The notes under the pieces were generated by a model. That model searched no databases. It worked only from the letters and a program-made list of their open reading frames with translations, and was not told the origin of the DNA. The translations under genes and the position numbers were made by a program. A DNA stretch of 64,000 nt. Source: Bacteroidota bacterium (GTDB lineage Bacteria; Bacteroidota; Bacteroidia; 2-12-FULL-35-15). Where the stretch lies: NCBI GenBank assembly GCA_029237775.1, contig JAQZBR010000001.1, forward strand, positions 434,001-498,000, in the 5' to 3' direction. Positions 33,705 through 44,065 of this stretch are shown piece by piece (the stretch's first letter is position 1; each line of letters begins with the position of its first letter).

Positions 33705-34769
33705 TTATTTTTTCTGAAAAAGGAAACGGTCTGCTGTGTTGTAACGCAAGGTGATCTCCGGCCCTCCGCGTAATGTGCTTACTTTCGAAAGTCCTGAAAC
33801 ATTAAGATCATAACTTAAACCAATTCCATATTGTCCGTATTCGAGTAAAAAGTTAATGATCGCTGCATCTTTGTTCCTGTAATAGAAACCAATTCCAATT
33901 GATGACCTCTTCACATAGCCGGTATATTTTGAATTATGTTTCAAGTAATATTTTCCCATAAAGCCCGCAAGCAATTCTTTGTGTGAGCCCTGGAAGCTAA
34001 GTAGGAAGCTTGGTGCAAGAGCAAGCTTTGTTTTTGGAATTCCAATGATCATCTTACCATGCACATTGAATTTTGAGTAAAGCTGGTCATTTGAGTTTAC
34101 AAGAAAATGCTGGGTCGGCCGTATAATGTGATACATTGAAACTCCGATGTCCGCACTCATGTGGTCATTATCACCGATAACCTTTTCCTCTTTTTCAATT
34201 CGCCATAAAATCCCTGCAGCCACATCGGGAGCAATGAAGCTATGTGCGCTGTAATCCTCACCCGGAGCGGGAGTACGATCATACGATGTCCCGTTGTACT
34301 GGTTCGAGAAAACGAATTTATTGAAGTCCACCGACCTCTGAACCACGCTTCCCTGCGCTCCGAAACTAAGCGTACTGATATCGCTTGTCTTAATATATGT
34401 AGCAAGAGAAAGATTTACCAGATTAGTTCCTAGTCCTCCGTCCCCGGCTTTGTCGCTAAAGAAAGATAATCCCGCTGCAAGTCTGCTGAATGCTTTTTTA
34501 TAAGATTTCGATCTGAAGGGATCTACCTTGTCCCAGGCACTTGCCTTTAACTTCATCTCGTAAGAAGCGCCATAGGTGCGGTAGGGAACAGTCACACTTC
34601 CCCACTGATCTTTGTAGATAATTCCCGCCCGCATTACATAGTCTGCACCCGTTAGCGCTGGATTTACGAGAGATGGGATTTCATTGAACTGGGAGAAGTG
34701 AATATCCTGAGAGAAACCTTTCAGGCTGAGCATCGTGATGCACAGAAAAATAAAAAAATGCTTTTTCAT
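33705..34769 (-). CDS. PorP/SprF-family outer-membrane protein
   Basis: 354-aa beta-barrel protein with signal peptide (MKKHFFIFLCITMLSLKGFS) and the family's first-strand motif QDIHFSQFNEIPSLVNPALTG, then alternating strands ending in YNTADRFLFQKK. In Flavobacterium the relative SprF is needed for secretion or attachment of the adhesin SprB, and paralogs are usually next to type B cargo. Here the cargo gene follows with a 12-base gap, so this is probably its dedicated partner. A candidate -7 box (TATTTTTG on the minus strand, 34834-34841) lies 65 bases upstream. Confidence 0.9.
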   Translation of the reverse strand: MKKHFFIFLCITMLSLKGFSQDIHFSQFNEIPSLVNPALTGADYVMRAGIIYKDQWGSVTVPYRTYGASYEMKLKASAWDKVDPFRSKSYKKAFSRLAAGLSFFSDKAGDGGLGTNLVNLSLATYIKTSDISTLSFGAQGSVVQRSVDFNKFVFSNQYNGTSYDRTPAPGEDYSAHSFIAPDVAAGILWRIEKEEKVIGDNDHMSADIGVSMYHIIRPTQHFLVNSNDQLYSKFNVHGKMIIGIPKTKLALAPSFLLSFQGSHKELLAGFMGKYYLKHNSKYTGYVKRSSIGIGFYYRNKDAAIINFLLEYGQYGIGLSYDLNVSGLSKVSTLRGGPEITLRYNTADRFLFQKK

Positions 34770-35111
34770 GTCGTCTGATTCAAATTCAAAACATTGTCTG
34801 CCTCAAAATACACGCAGTCATCGAGTAAACACCCAAAAATAGCATAAAAAAACACGCAAATAAATATTCAACCCCTATTATTTAGTATTCGTTCAACAGA
34901 AAACATTCACCTGAAAGGCAAAAATGCTGCATGATAAATTTGACCGGCCATTTAAAAATCTGATAATCCCCCGGTAACAGTATTAGCATTAGTCGCTATT
35001 AAAATTTTCGCCTCAAAGCGCTATCTTGAAGCCATTAAATTTCAAATACTGAATTTTTTTAGTAGGTTTGCTGGCGCAAAACACCGAAATCGATCAAACA
35101 ATCATACTATT
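34770..35111. other. 342-base divergent gap, porP and sdhC promoters
   Basis: Minus strand: -7 box TATTTTTG at 34834-34841 for porP, without a well-placed -33. Plus strand: TAGGTTTG at 35063-35070 with TTTC 19 bases upstream for sdhC. The middle (34880-35030) is AT-rich with no gene or clear palindrome. Confidence 0.5.
35040..35070 (+). promoter_or_regulatory. sdhCAB promoter
   Basis: TTTC, 19 bases, TAGGTTTG: exact -7 box and near-match -33, the same arrangement as at thiL. Start codon 42 bases downstream. Confidence 0.5.
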
Positions 35112-35795
35112 ATGAGTAACACTTCAAAAAACTTTTTGCAATCTTCTATTGGAAAAAAACTGGTTATGGGCCTTACAGGCTTATTCTTAATTTCATTCCT
35201 GGTGGTTCACTGCTTTCTTAATGCATTTATCTTTTTTAATGATGGCGGACTAATGTTCAATGTTGGCGCTATGTTCATGGCAAAAAACCCTCTGATCCGC
35301 GCAATGGAATATGTATTGTTCATCGGACTTATCTGGCATATGGTACAAGCCCTGATCCTTACAATTGAAAATAATAAGGCACGGCCCATCAACTATGCTT
35401 ACCACAATGGCTCTGCAAACAGCAAATGGTACTCCCGTTCAATGGGAATCCTCGGAACTTTATTATTACTTTTCCTGATTGTTCACCTGGCTCATTTCTG
35501 GGTAAAATCAAGATTTACAGGTCTTCCGGGAGAAGATGCAAACGGGAATGAGAATCTGTACGCAGTAATGCAGCAGGTATTCGCGATCTGGTGGGTTGTT
35601 GTAATTTATGTTACAGGATGTATCTCTCTTGCTTATCATTTGCTTCACGGCTTTCCGTCAGCATTCCAGACAATGGGATGGAATCATCCTAAATACAATC
35701 CATTGATCTTAAAAGTGGGGACAGCATTCTCTATCATTGTTCCATTGATCTTTGCATTGATGCCGATAGCAATGTTTGCAGGCTGGGTGAAATAA
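35112..35795 (+). CDS. sdhC: Succinate dehydrogenase cytochrome b558 subunit
   Basis: Membrane anchor of complex II, carrying quinone and haem. 227 aa with five hydrophobic segments, as in the single-subunit diheme type of Bacteroidetes and Gram-positives, not the SdhC+SdhD pair. Likely haem ligands are the His residues within membrane segments (VVHCFLNAF, IWHMVQAL, VHLAHFW, YHLLHGF). No SdhD gene follows, consistent with this type. Followed 35 bases later by sdhA. Confidence 0.93.
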   Translation: MSNTSKNFLQSSIGKKLVMGLTGLFLISFLVVHCFLNAFIFFNDGGLMFNVGAMFMAKNPLIRAMEYVLFIGLIWHMVQALILTIENNKARPINYAYHNGSANSKWYSRSMGILGTLLLLFLIVHLAHFWVKSRFTGLPGEDANGNENLYAVMQQVFAIWWVVVIYVTGCISLAYHLLHGFPSAFQTMGWNHPKYNPLILKVGTAFSIIVPLIFALMPIAMFAGWVK

Positions 35796-35830
35796 AAACA
35801 TTTAACAAACTGAAATCTGAATTTTAAGAT

Positions 35831-37810
35831 ATGTCAAAATTAGAATCAAAAATTCCTGAAGGAAATGTAGAGCAAAAATGGAGCAAGTATAAATCTTCCG
35901 TTGCTCTTGTAAACCCTGCCAACAAACGCAGCCTTGAGATCATCGTGGTTGGTTCCGGATTAGCAGGCTCTTCAGCTGCGGCTTCCCTTGCTGAAATGGG
36001 ATACAAAGTGAAAGTGTTCTGTTTCCAGGATTCACCTCGCAGAGCGCACTCTATTGCTGCTCAGGGAGGGATCAATGCTGCAAAGAACTACCAGAATGAT
36101 GGTGACAGCACTTACCGTTTATTCTACGATACTATCAAAGGTGGCGATTACCGTGCACGCGAAGCAAATGTTCACCGTTTGGCGGAAGTCAGCGCGAACA
36201 TCATCGATCAGTGTGTTGCACAAGGTGTGCCTCTTGCACGCGAATATGGCGGAATGCTGAGCAACCGTTCATTCGGTGGAACTCAGGTTCAGCGTACGTT
36301 TTACGCAGCCGGACAAACAGGACAGCAATTATTATTAGGAGCATACAGCGCCTTGGAAAGACAAGTCGGTTTAGGTGCAGTTGAAATGTACTCTCGTCAT
36401 GAAATGCTTGAAGTGGTTACCATTGATGGGGTTGCACGTGGGATCATCGCGCGTGATCTGATCAGCGGAAAGCTTGAGCGCCATTTCGGCCATGCAGTTT
36501 TACTATGTACAGGCGGTTACGGAAACGTATTCTACCTTTCTACAAATGCCATGGGAAGTAATGTTACCGCTGCATGGAAAGCGCATAAAAAAGGAGCATT
36601 CTTCGGAAACCCTTGCTATACTCAAATTCACCCTACATGTATCCCTGTATCGGGAGATCACCAGTCGAAGCTTACGCTGATGAGTGAATCATTACGTAAT
36701 GACGGACGTATCTGGGTTCCTAAAAAGGCCGGAGATACGCGCAAAGCAAACGAGATCCCTGAAGAAGAAAGAGATTATTATTTAGAGAGAAGATATCCTG
36801 CATTCGGAAATCTTGTTCCGCGTGACGTTGCTTCCCGTGCAGCGAAAGAGCGTTGTGATGCAGGTTTCGGAGTTGGAGCATCGAAGATGGCTGTTTACCT
36901 GGATTACAAGGCAGCGATCGATCGTTACGGAAAAACACAGGCTAAGAAATTAGGAATCGATAACCCGACTGCTGAACAGTTAAGAGTGTTCGGTAAGCAG
37001 GTTGTTGAAGAAAAATACGGAAACTTATTTGAGATGTATGAGCAGATCACAGGTGAAAACCCGTATGAAGTTCCAATGCGCATCTATCCTGCAGTTCACT
37101 ATACAATGGGCGGACTATGGGTTGATTACAACTTGATGACAACAGTACCGGGAATGTATGCTTTAGGTGAAGCTAACTTCTCTGATCACGGTGCGAACCG
37201 CCTTGGAGCTTCAGCATTGATGCAGGGATTAGCGGACGGATACTTTGTGATCCCCTACACTATCGGTGCATACCTTGCGAATGAGATCAGAACAAAAGCG
37301 ATCCCTACAGACCATGAAGCATTTGTGAAAGCTGAAAAAGAAGTTCAGGATCAGATCAACAAATTCTTCGCGATCAAAGGAACCAAATCAGTGGATCATT
37401 TCCACAAGCGCTTAGGAAAGATCATGTGGGATAAATGCGGAATGGCACGTAACGAAAAAGGGCTGATCGAAGCAATTGCAGAGATCCGCGCTTTACGCGA
37501 TGAATTCTGGAAAGATGTTCGCGTAACAGGAACAGCAGATGAGTTTAATCCTGAGCTTGAGAAAGCAGGCCGCGTTGCCGATTTCCTTGAGCTTGGAGAA
37601 TTAATGTGTATGGATGCATTGAACAGAAAAGAATCATGTGGCGGCCACTTCCGTGAAGAATACCAGACAGAAGAAGGAGAAGCAAACCGTGATGATGCGA
37701 ACTTTGCATATGTTGCTGCATGGCAGAGCACCGGAAACGGAAGCTGGGAACTGCATAAAGAAGAATTGAAGTTCGAAGCGATTAAAATTGCAGCGAGAAG
37801 CTACAAGTAA
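35831..37810 (+). CDS. sdhA: Succinate dehydrogenase / fumarate reductase flavoprotein subunit
   Basis: Oxidises succinate to fumarate in complex II. 659 aa, the larger Bacteroidetes form. FAD motif [18 protein letters not shown] (41-58), covalent-FAD His73 in [12 protein letters not shown], substrate-site [35 protein letters not shown] near residue 455 and the C-terminal helical domain are in normal order. The gap to sdhB (107 bases) is filled with a CACAGAG-type repeat, unusual within this operon. This type could in principle work in either direction; b558 quinone and genome context outside the window would decide. Confidence 0.96.
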   Translation: MSKLESKIPEGNVEQKWSKYKSSVALVNPANKRSLEIIVVGSGLAGSSAAASLAEMGYKVKVFCFQDSPRRAHSIAAQGGINAAKNYQNDGDSTYRLFYDTIKGGDYRAREANVHRLAEVSANIIDQCVAQGVPLAREYGGMLSNRSFGGTQVQRTFYAAGQTGQQLLLGAYSALERQVGLGAVEMYSRHEMLEVVTIDGVARGIIARDLISGKLERHFGHAVLLCTGGYGNVFYLSTNAMGSNVTAAWKAHKKGAFFGNPCYTQIHPTCIPVSGDHQSKLTLMSESLRNDGRIWVPKKAGDTRKANEIPEEERDYYLERRYPAFGNLVPRDVASRAAKERCDAGFGVGASKMAVYLDYKAAIDRYGKTQAKKLGIDNPTAEQLRVFGKQVVEEKYGNLFEMYEQITGENPYEVPMRIYPAVHYTMGGLWVDYNLMTTVPGMYALGEANFSDHGANRLGASALMQGLADGYFVIPYTIGAYLANEIRTKAIPTDHEAFVKAEKEVQDQINKFFAIKGTKSVDHFHKRLGKIMWDKCGMARNEKGLIEAIAEIRALRDEFWKDVRVTGTADEFNPELEKAGRVADFLELGELMCMDALNRKESCGGHFREEYQTEEGEANRDDANFAYVAAWQSTGNGSWELHKEELKFEAIKIAARSYK

Positions 37811-37811
37811 T

Positions 37812-37903
37812 ACAACTCTGTGTAACTCTTTAAACTCAGTGAACTCTGTGTTAAAAGATCAAACACAGAGAACACAAAGAAAAAATGTGAGTTTCACAGA
37901 GAA
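37812..37903. repeat. CTCTGTGT/CACAGAG repeat inside sdh operon
   Basis: Left part has three CTCTGTGT-, CTCTTTAAACTCAGTG-like words; right part has ACACAGAGAACACAAAG and TTTCACAGAGAAAA. The arms CTCTGTGTT (37844-37852) and AACACAGAG (37862-37870) can form a hairpin between sdhA and sdhB. Same class as 53631 and 58312. Confidence 0.65.
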
Positions 37904-37917
37904 AAAAAATAAAATCT

Positions 37918-38676
37918 ATGAGCAGTGGTAATATGAAAATAACGCTGAAAGTATGGCGTCAGAGAAATGCAAAAACAAACGGACAACTTGCTACCTATCA
38001 GCTGAACGACATCTCTCCGGATATGTCTTTCCTTGAGATGTTCGATGTATTGAACGAACAGTTGATCGTTAAAGGTGAAGATCCTGTTGCATTTGATCAT
38101 GATTGCCGCGAGGGAATTTGCGGAGCATGCAGTATGTTTATCAATGGCCGTCCGCACGGACCGAAGAACAAAGTAACAACATGTCAGCTTCACATGCGTT
38201 CTTTCAAAGACGGTGATACTATCGTTGTTGAGCCATGGAGAGCAGCAGCATTCCCGGTGATCAAAGATTTAACTGTTGACCGTTCCGCATTTGACCGTAT
38301 CATTGCAAAAGGCGGATACATCTCTGTAAACACAGGGAACGCTCAGGATGCAAACAGTCTGCCGATCCCGAAAGTAGATGCAGACAAAGCATTTGAAGCG
38401 GCAGCTTGCATCGGTTGCGGTGCATGCGTTGCAACATGTAAAAATTCATCAGCGATGTTATTCGTTTCAGCAAAGATCTCTCAGCTTGCATTGTTACCAC
38501 AAGGGCAGGTTGAACGTGTTGCTCGTGCTAAGAACATGGTAGCTCAGATGGATGCTGAAGGATTTGGTAACTGTACCAATACCGGAGCATGCGAAGTCGA
38601 ATGCCCTAAAGGAATTTCACTGGAAAACATCGCAAGAATGAACAGAGAGTTTTATGTCGCGAATTTGAAGGATTAG
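37918..38676 (+). CDS. sdhB: Succinate dehydrogenase / fumarate reductase iron-sulfur subunit
   Basis: Electron-transfer subunit of complex II, 252 aa. A plant-type [2Fe-2S] motif [11 protein letters not shown] at the N-terminal domain and the two C-terminal cluster motifs [12 protein letters not shown] and [14 protein letters not shown] are all intact. It ends the operon; a strong terminator follows. Confidence 0.96.
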   Translation: MSSGNMKITLKVWRQRNAKTNGQLATYQLNDISPDMSFLEMFDVLNEQLIVKGEDPVAFDHDCREGICGACSMFINGRPHGPKNKVTTCQLHMRSFKDGDTIVVEPWRAAAFPVIKDLTVDRSAFDRIIAKGGYISVNTGNAQDANSLPIPKVDADKAFEAAACIGCGACVATCKNSSAMLFVSAKISQLALLPQGQVERVARAKNMVAQMDAEGFGNCTNTGACEVECPKGISLENIARMNREFYVANLKD

Positions 38677-38700
38677 AATTATAATACTATTATTAATAAA

Positions 38701-38733
38701 AAAACTCCTGCTGAATGATTCAGCAGGAGTTTT
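38701..38733. terminator. Bidirectional terminator between sdhB and the PKD gene
   Basis: AAAACTCCTGCTGAA pairs with TTCAGCAGGAGTTTT, loop TGA; A run before, T run after. Serves both convergent genes. Confidence 0.88.
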
Positions 38734-38793
38734 TTTATGATTTAATTTCGAAGTTTATTAGAGTTAGTTTACAGACTTTACTCACGATTCATA

Positions 38794-41700
38794 CTACCTC
38801 AACAAATTAATATGACCTTCCTTCGTAAGCTCTTTATCAGCCCAGCTAGTAGCGCGTACTTTATAAACGTATACATCATTGTTCTGGAGTATTCCTTTGT
38901 ATAATCCGTTCCAGCCTAATTCGATGTCATTTGATTCAAACACCAGCTCACCCCATCTGTTATAGATCTGGAAACTCTTTAATTCTTTGATACCCCAACC
39001 CTTCACATAGATGATATCATTCACTCCATCACCATTCGGAGTGAACGTGGTTGGAAGATCAATGAATGTTTCAGGATGGATCTTGATATTGAAATAGTCA
39101 GTTGCATTCGTACATCCGAAGATATCTTCAGCATAAACTGAATACGTGATCTCCTCCAACGGCTGCGCTGTTGGGTTAGAACACTGCGTACAGCTTAATC
39201 CTTCGGATGGCGTCCACGTAAATAATATAGTTCCGTTCTCATTGCTGATCGGCAATGTTGCGAAATCACCTAAAACAATGGTTGTATCCCAGCTAAAGCC
39301 AGTTAAAGGCGGCACAACATATAAATATGCAGCATCTGTATTCACACATCCATTTGTGTCAGTAACAGTAAGCGAATAGCTACCCGAATTTACACCTGTC
39401 AGTGTAGGGTTATAAATTGAATCATCGTTGAATTCTATTCCCGGAGTCCAGCTGTATAAATAGTTATTTGCTGCATTGTAGTTATTGATCGAGAACTGCG
39501 CCTGATCGAATTTACAAACTGAATCACCTACAGCATCAACCACAGGCAAAGCAAGAACTGTAATGTTTTTTGTTGTTGTATCCTTACAACCAAAAGTTGA
39601 ATTCTGAGCAATTAAAGTGGTCGTGTATGTTCCCGGTGTTGCAAACAAATGGCTGAAGCCTGTCGCAGAGTTCGATGTTCCTCCATCTCCAATGTTCCAT
39701 ATAAACGAGTTACCCGTTGGCGGAGCAGATGTATTTACAAAGTTTACATTCTGTCCAAGGCACAACAAAGAATCATCCCTTGTGAAATCAGCCTTCACAT
39801 AATGGATAAAGACATTCTGCTGCACCACAACCGGACAAACATTATCTTGTCCGTAAACGGTAAGCTTCGCAACTGTCTGACCGGATGGCGGCAGAAAGTT
39901 ATAAATATGTGTAACCGGACTTATGTTATCAGAAGATGACCCATCTCCAAAATCCCATGAGTAACTTCCTACATCAAGTGTATCGAACAATGTGAAGGTA
40001 ATCGCATCTCCTTTACAGATATTGTTTGCGTTCATTGTAAAATCTCCGGATGGCCCGACAACGTTTAATACCTTTTCGACTGTATCTGTACATCCAAAGC
40101 TCGTTGTTACTACAAGTGATATTGTATGGACACCGGTGGTGAAAACGAGCGACAAGCCCGGAGCATTACTTACTCCAGCTCCCCAATCCCAGGTTGGAGT
40201 GATTGGTGAGGTGCTGGTCGATGTATTTGTAAAAATAACTTGCTGTGGATTACACAATGCAACTGCACTGTCAACATCGGTAATAAAACTTGCCACAGGA
40301 TAATCCTGAATGTTCACTGTTTGTGAGGTTGTACCTGAACAGCCGGTTGCAATCTCAGTATACGTTAGATTGATCACGTGTGAGCCGGATGTTGCAAAGG
40401 TGTGTGAGATGCTGTTTCCGGTTGCAAAGCTTCCGTCATTGAAATTCCAGTTGTAGGAAAGGCTTGAGCCCTGAGATGTAAAATCGGTTGCGCTAAGGTT
40501 TACTGATTGTCCGAGACACAAATTAGGCGCAGCTGAAATTGTACTCAGCGGAGTGTATATAGAAATAAGCTGGCTGGAAGTTCCTGCACATCCCAATGCA
40601 TTTGTAATAGTTAAAGTTGCGAGGAAACCCGGGGCTCCACCTGAGTTTGTATAAATATGTGTCGGGTTTACAGCGTTTGAATTTCCTCCGTCACCAAAGC
40701 TCCAGCTCCAGGAAGTGATGGTTGTATCTGATGTGCTGAGATTTGTAAATGACAATGTATCCGGCAAACAAATAGTATTGTCGCTTACAGTAAAACTTGG
40801 TGCAAGATTATAAACAGCAATGTTTCTTATCAGCGTATCCTTGCAGCCATTCACATCCATCACCACAAGGCCAACGGTTTGTGGCCCGGCATTGCCAAAA
40901 GAGATCGGACTGTTTGGATTGCTCGAAGTGATCGGCCGCATAGAAGGATCGCTGAAGAACCAGGTATAACCTCTGTAACATGATGGACCGACATCTATCG
41001 AAGCGCTGGCATCGTAACCATAGCTTGCTCCACCACATAAAAGACTGTCAGTGGTAAATGCCGCCACAATATTCCTGATATGAGCAATAACTGTATCCTT
41101 TGAATCAGCACATCCCGAACCACTGTTGGTTGCGGTTAAGATGATCATGTAATCACCCGAAGCAGCATATGTATGTGTGAATGTTCCGCCTGAGGTGCCA
41201 GTTGTACCATCACCGAAATCCCAGCTTAAGCTCGTTGCTGACTGACTTGTATCACGAAGCTGAATATCATAAGGAGTTGAACAATCGATCAGATAATCAA
41301 ATCCCGCGATCGGTCCTTTAACATTTATAAGATTAGGTTTTGTTACAGTTGAATAGCAACCATTGTATTCAGCAGTGAGTGTAATAGTTTGAGGTCCGGT
41401 GCTTCCGTTAAATACAAATGACGGGCTATCATCCGTAAAACAATGCGAAAGTAATTCACCGCTGGAAGAATAATGCCATGCATCAACAAGCGCGGAATCA
41501 GCAGAGAGATTGGTGAATGTGACAGTTTCTCCCGGACAGATATCCGTTTTATCGACTGAAAAATCAAGTGATACAGGCGCACCCACTTCTATACGCACAG
41601 CATAAGAAGTATCCTTACAACCTAAATTGTTGGTGATAGTAAGTATCACATCATATTGTCCGGGCGCAGCGAATGTATGCGTATGTGGCGCACCGCTAGC

Positions 41701-43155
41701 AAGCGAATTTATCGGTGATCCATCATCATAATCCCATGACCAGTTCACAATGGCTTCAGTGGATCGGCTTGAATCACTGAATGTAACTGTTAAAGGAAAA
41801 CAACCTTGCGACACATTCGGAATAAAACGCGCCCATGGCAAATGAATCATAATGGGTGAAGTGTATGTCGCGGTACAACCCGAAGCAGTAGTGATCGTTA
41901 ATGTTGTAGGAATGCTGTTATCACCAAGCTCAACATCAGCCGAATCCAAAGGAAGGTCATGAACGAAAACCGGATTCTGAATACTGTCGCCAAAACTCCA
42001 GTCCCAATCCACTACATTGCTCGATGAGATCCCGGTATACTGAACCGACAGAGGTTCATAACAAGCATACAAAGGTGTTGCGGTAAACGTAACTGTAGGA
42101 TCTTCCACAAATACAGAAATGGTAGTGTCATTAAAACAAGCACCGGAAATTGTTGTCAGGGTTATGTTATGCAATCCGGGTGTTGTAAACTGAATCTGTG
42201 GTTCAAATGAATTTTGTGAATAAGGAGAAATATAATTTGCACCTGTACCAATGTTCCAGAAGGAAGAACCGCTTGATGAAAGATTATCAATTGTAGTTAT
42301 CGGGGTGTTGATACATACAGTATCAGGAATAGTGAAGCTTGCGAGAGGCTGTCCGATACTGATATTATGCTGAACAGTTGCAGCGCAATTGTTCGTATCT
42401 GTTGCAACAAGCACTACAGGATACGTTCCGTTTGCTGTGTATGTCTGTGAAGGAGGATTCGTGCTTGTGTAAGTTGAGCCATTTCCCATGTTCCAGCTGA
42501 ATGTCAGCGGAAGTAAAGATGTGGTTGTATTTGTAAAGCTAACGGTAAAAGGAAAAGTACATGAGGAAGCTGAAGGGCTGGTAGTGAAGCCCATTACAGG
42601 CGGGTTAGACGCAGAAATAAAATCAGGATAAATGGTGGTGATATTACAGGAAGGCGAGCTTGTTGTAAGCTCCACTGATACACTGTAAATCCCCGCTGCA
42701 TATGTATGACTAACAGGGGTTCCAGAGGCACCTGCACCATCACCATAAGTCCAGTTATATGAAGTAAGCGTTATACCTGCTGGAAGAACAGTGTTCACTC
42801 CCATGTTAACATTAAGCGGAGCACAACCTTGTGTGGGGCTGGTAGCAGTCAGAACAGGACTAGGCTTCGGATAAATATTTATCGTGATGGTTCCTACGAT
42901 CGGACCGGTTGGTGTCAACCTGAATTCAACATTGTAGATCCCGGGGGTGGTGAAAGTATTGGTTGGATTCTGAAGATTCGAAGTTGCTCCATCTTTAAAA
43001 TCCCAGAACCATGTTGAAGAGCCTGATGGCGCGGTGAACTGCACCACTGCCGGGGCACAACCTGCTGTGATATCAGATGTTTGAGCGCTCGTCAACGCGG
43101 AGACCAACATTGCGAATACTAAAAATATTTTTCTGAGTGCCGTCACTGATTTCAC
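38794..43155 (-). CDS. Giant PKD-repeat adhesin with T9SS type B CTD
   Basis: 1453 aa, the largest gene in the window. Starts with GTG at 43155 (no in-frame ATG nearby), signal peptide of 24 residues, then about fourteen PKD-like Ig domains of 80-95 residues, each with a W-DFGDG or W-NFNDG strand, an H-x-Y/F strand and a V-L-x-V end, then a type B CTD (last 90 residues: LPTTFTPNGDGVNDII, YNRWGELVFES, GHINLLR). PKD arrays form stiff surface stalks. It is divergent from M43 protease-PorP-PorE-like genes, which probably serve it. It resembles SprB-like motility adhesins in design but is far shorter, so gliding is not implied. Confidence 0.9.
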   Translation of the reverse strand: MKSVTALRKIFLVFAMLVSALTSAQTSDITAGCAPAVVQFTAPSGSSTWFWDFKDGATSNLQNPTNTFTTPGIYNVEFRLTPTGPIVGTITINIYPKPSPVLTATSPTQGCAPLNVNMGVNTVLPAGITLTSYNWTYGDGAGASGTPVSHTYAAGIYSVSVELTTSSPSCNITTIYPDFISASNPPVMGFTTSPSASSCTFPFTVSFTNTTTSLLPLTFSWNMGNGSTYTSTNPPSQTYTANGTYPVVLVATDTNNCAATVQHNISIGQPLASFTIPDTVCINTPITTIDNLSSSGSSFWNIGTGANYISPYSQNSFEPQIQFTTPGLHNITLTTISGACFNDTTISVFVEDPTVTFTATPLYACYEPLSVQYTGISSSNVVDWDWSFGDSIQNPVFVHDLPLDSADVELGDNSIPTTLTITTASGCTATYTSPIMIHLPWARFIPNVSQGCFPLTVTFSDSSRSTEAIVNWSWDYDDGSPINSLASGAPHTHTFAAPGQYDVILTITNNLGCKDTSYAVRIEVGAPVSLDFSVDKTDICPGETVTFTNLSADSALVDAWHYSSSGELLSHCFTDDSPSFVFNGSTGPQTITLTAEYNGCYSTVTKPNLINVKGPIAGFDYLIDCSTPYDIQLRDTSQSATSLSWDFGDGTTGTSGGTFTHTYAASGDYMIILTATNSGSGCADSKDTVIAHIRNIVAAFTTDSLLCGGASYGYDASASIDVGPSCYRGYTWFFSDPSMRPITSSNPNSPISFGNAGPQTVGLVVMDVNGCKDTLIRNIAVYNLAPSFTVSDNTICLPDTLSFTNLSTSDTTITSWSWSFGDGGNSNAVNPTHIYTNSGGAPGFLATLTITNALGCAGTSSQLISIYTPLSTISAAPNLCLGQSVNLSATDFTSQGSSLSYNWNFNDGSFATGNSISHTFATSGSHVINLTYTEIATGCSGTTSQTVNIQDYPVASFITDVDSAVALCNPQQVIFTNTSTSTSPITPTWDWGAGVSNAPGLSLVFTTGVHTISLVVTTSFGCTDTVEKVLNVVGPSGDFTMNANNICKGDAITFTLFDTLDVGSYSWDFGDGSSSDNISPVTHIYNFLPPSGQTVAKLTVYGQDNVCPVVVQQNVFIHYVKADFTRDDSLLCLGQNVNFVNTSAPPTGNSFIWNIGDGGTSNSATGFSHLFATPGTYTTTLIAQNSTFGCKDTTTKNITVLALPVVDAVGDSVCKFDQAQFSINNYNAANNYLYSWTPGIEFNDDSIYNPTLTGVNSGSYSLTVTDTNGCVNTDAAYLYVVPPLTGFSWDTTIVLGDFATLPISNENGTILFTWTPSEGLSCTQCSNPTAQPLEEITYSVYAEDIFGCTNATDYFNIKIHPETFIDLPTTFTPNGDGVNDIIYVKGWGIKELKSFQIYNRWGELVFESNDIELGWNGLYKGILQNNDVYVYKVRATSWADKELTKEGHINLLR

Positions 43156-43163
43156 GTAAACAT

Positions 43164-43171
43164 CAAAAATA
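43164..43171 (-). promoter_or_regulatory. -7 box before the PKD gene
   Basis: Plus-strand CAAAAATA is TATTTTTG on the minus strand. It is only 9 bases before the GTG start, so the transcript would be almost leaderless, or the box is fortuitous. Confidence 0.35.
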
Positions 43172-43253
43172 GAATATTTTCCTATTGTTCATGACGGTTT
43201 TCATGTTTATTCCCAAAAAAGTTTGCTTACTTATAATACAATGCATTTTGTGC

Positions 43254-43261
43254 TAACTTTG
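43254..43261 (+). promoter_or_regulatory. -7 box before the M43 / PorP / PorE-like operon
   Basis: Exact TAACTTTG, 19 bases before the ATG at 43280. A TTTG lies 28 bases upstream, too far for normal spacing. Confidence 0.4.
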
Positions 43262-43279
43262 CTTTTTATCAATAACAAG

Positions 43280-44065
43280 ATGAAGAAGAACATTCTATTC
43301 TTAATATTATTCAGCTGTTTCAGCGGCTTCCTTGCGGCACAAACGCAGGAAAGACTGCCCTGCATTGATAAGAAATTCTCGATCATTGTTCACATCGTGA
43401 GAGATAGTGCTTCAGTAGCAGGCATTACAGAAGCCCGCATCCTTGAGAATGTAGATACTCTGAATAATAAGTTTGCTCCTATTTGTGTGTCATTTGAAGT
43501 ATGCGAATTCCGATACATCAACAATTCATATTACAACATTATTAAAAACCAGAACTGGGAAGAGATGCAGATTCTTTACAATGAAAAGAACCGCATCAAT
43601 TTATATTATGTGAACGACATTCAATCTCCGGCCGGAGCCTGCGGGTTTGCGGGACTTGGTTGCATCACCAATCTTAACGCTGAAGGTATTGTTATTAAGA
43701 AACTAGCATCATGTGTAGGTTCAACATCGAAAACTCTTGCACATGAGATGGGACATTACTTCAGCCTGGAACACACTTTCGAAGGCAGCGGGATCGAATT
43801 GGTAGACGGTTCAAATTGCTTAACAGCCGGTGATCAGATCTGCGACACACCTTCGGATCCTTTTGTTACAGGAGATGATCCTGCCAACTACGTGAATGGC
43901 AGCTGCAGGTTTATTTCCATGCTGCAGGATGCCAACGGTGATTTCTATGATCCTATGGTTGGAAATATCATGTCGTACTATCCCGACAATTGCGCATGCG
44001 GATTTACGCATGATCAATATATGAAAATGGCAAAAAAATATCTCTCACAAATCGGAATGTGGTAA
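43280..44065 (+). CDS. Secreted M43-type (pappalysin-like) zinc metalloprotease
   Basis: 261-aa exported metzincin. From ATG 43280: signal peptide (MKKNILFLILFSCFSGFLAAQ), then the catalytic helix HEMGHYFSLEH (155-165: three zinc His and Glu156) and a Met-turn NIMSYYP about 75 residues later. M43 proteases cleave surface and matrix proteins. It lacks a T9SS sorting domain, so it probably stays in the periplasm or uses another exit, unlike most M43 proteins of this phylum. The stop TAA shares its last A with the ATG of the PorP gene (TAATG), which suggests coupled translation and a role tied to that secretion module, for example in processing the adhesin. The upstream Met 43223 would precede the signal peptide by 19 residues. 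Confidence 0.88.
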   Translation: MKKNILFLILFSCFSGFLAAQTQERLPCIDKKFSIIVHIVRDSASVAGITEARILENVDTLNNKFAPICVSFEVCEFRYINNSYYNIIKNQNWEEMQILYNEKNRINLYYVNDIQSPAGACGFAGLGCITNLNAEGIVIKKLASCVGSTSKTLAHEMGHYFSLEHTFEGSGIELVDGSNCLTAGDQICDTPSDPFVTGDDPANYVNGSCRFISMLQDANGDFYDPMVGNIMSYYPDNCACGFTHDQYMKMAKKYLSQIGMW

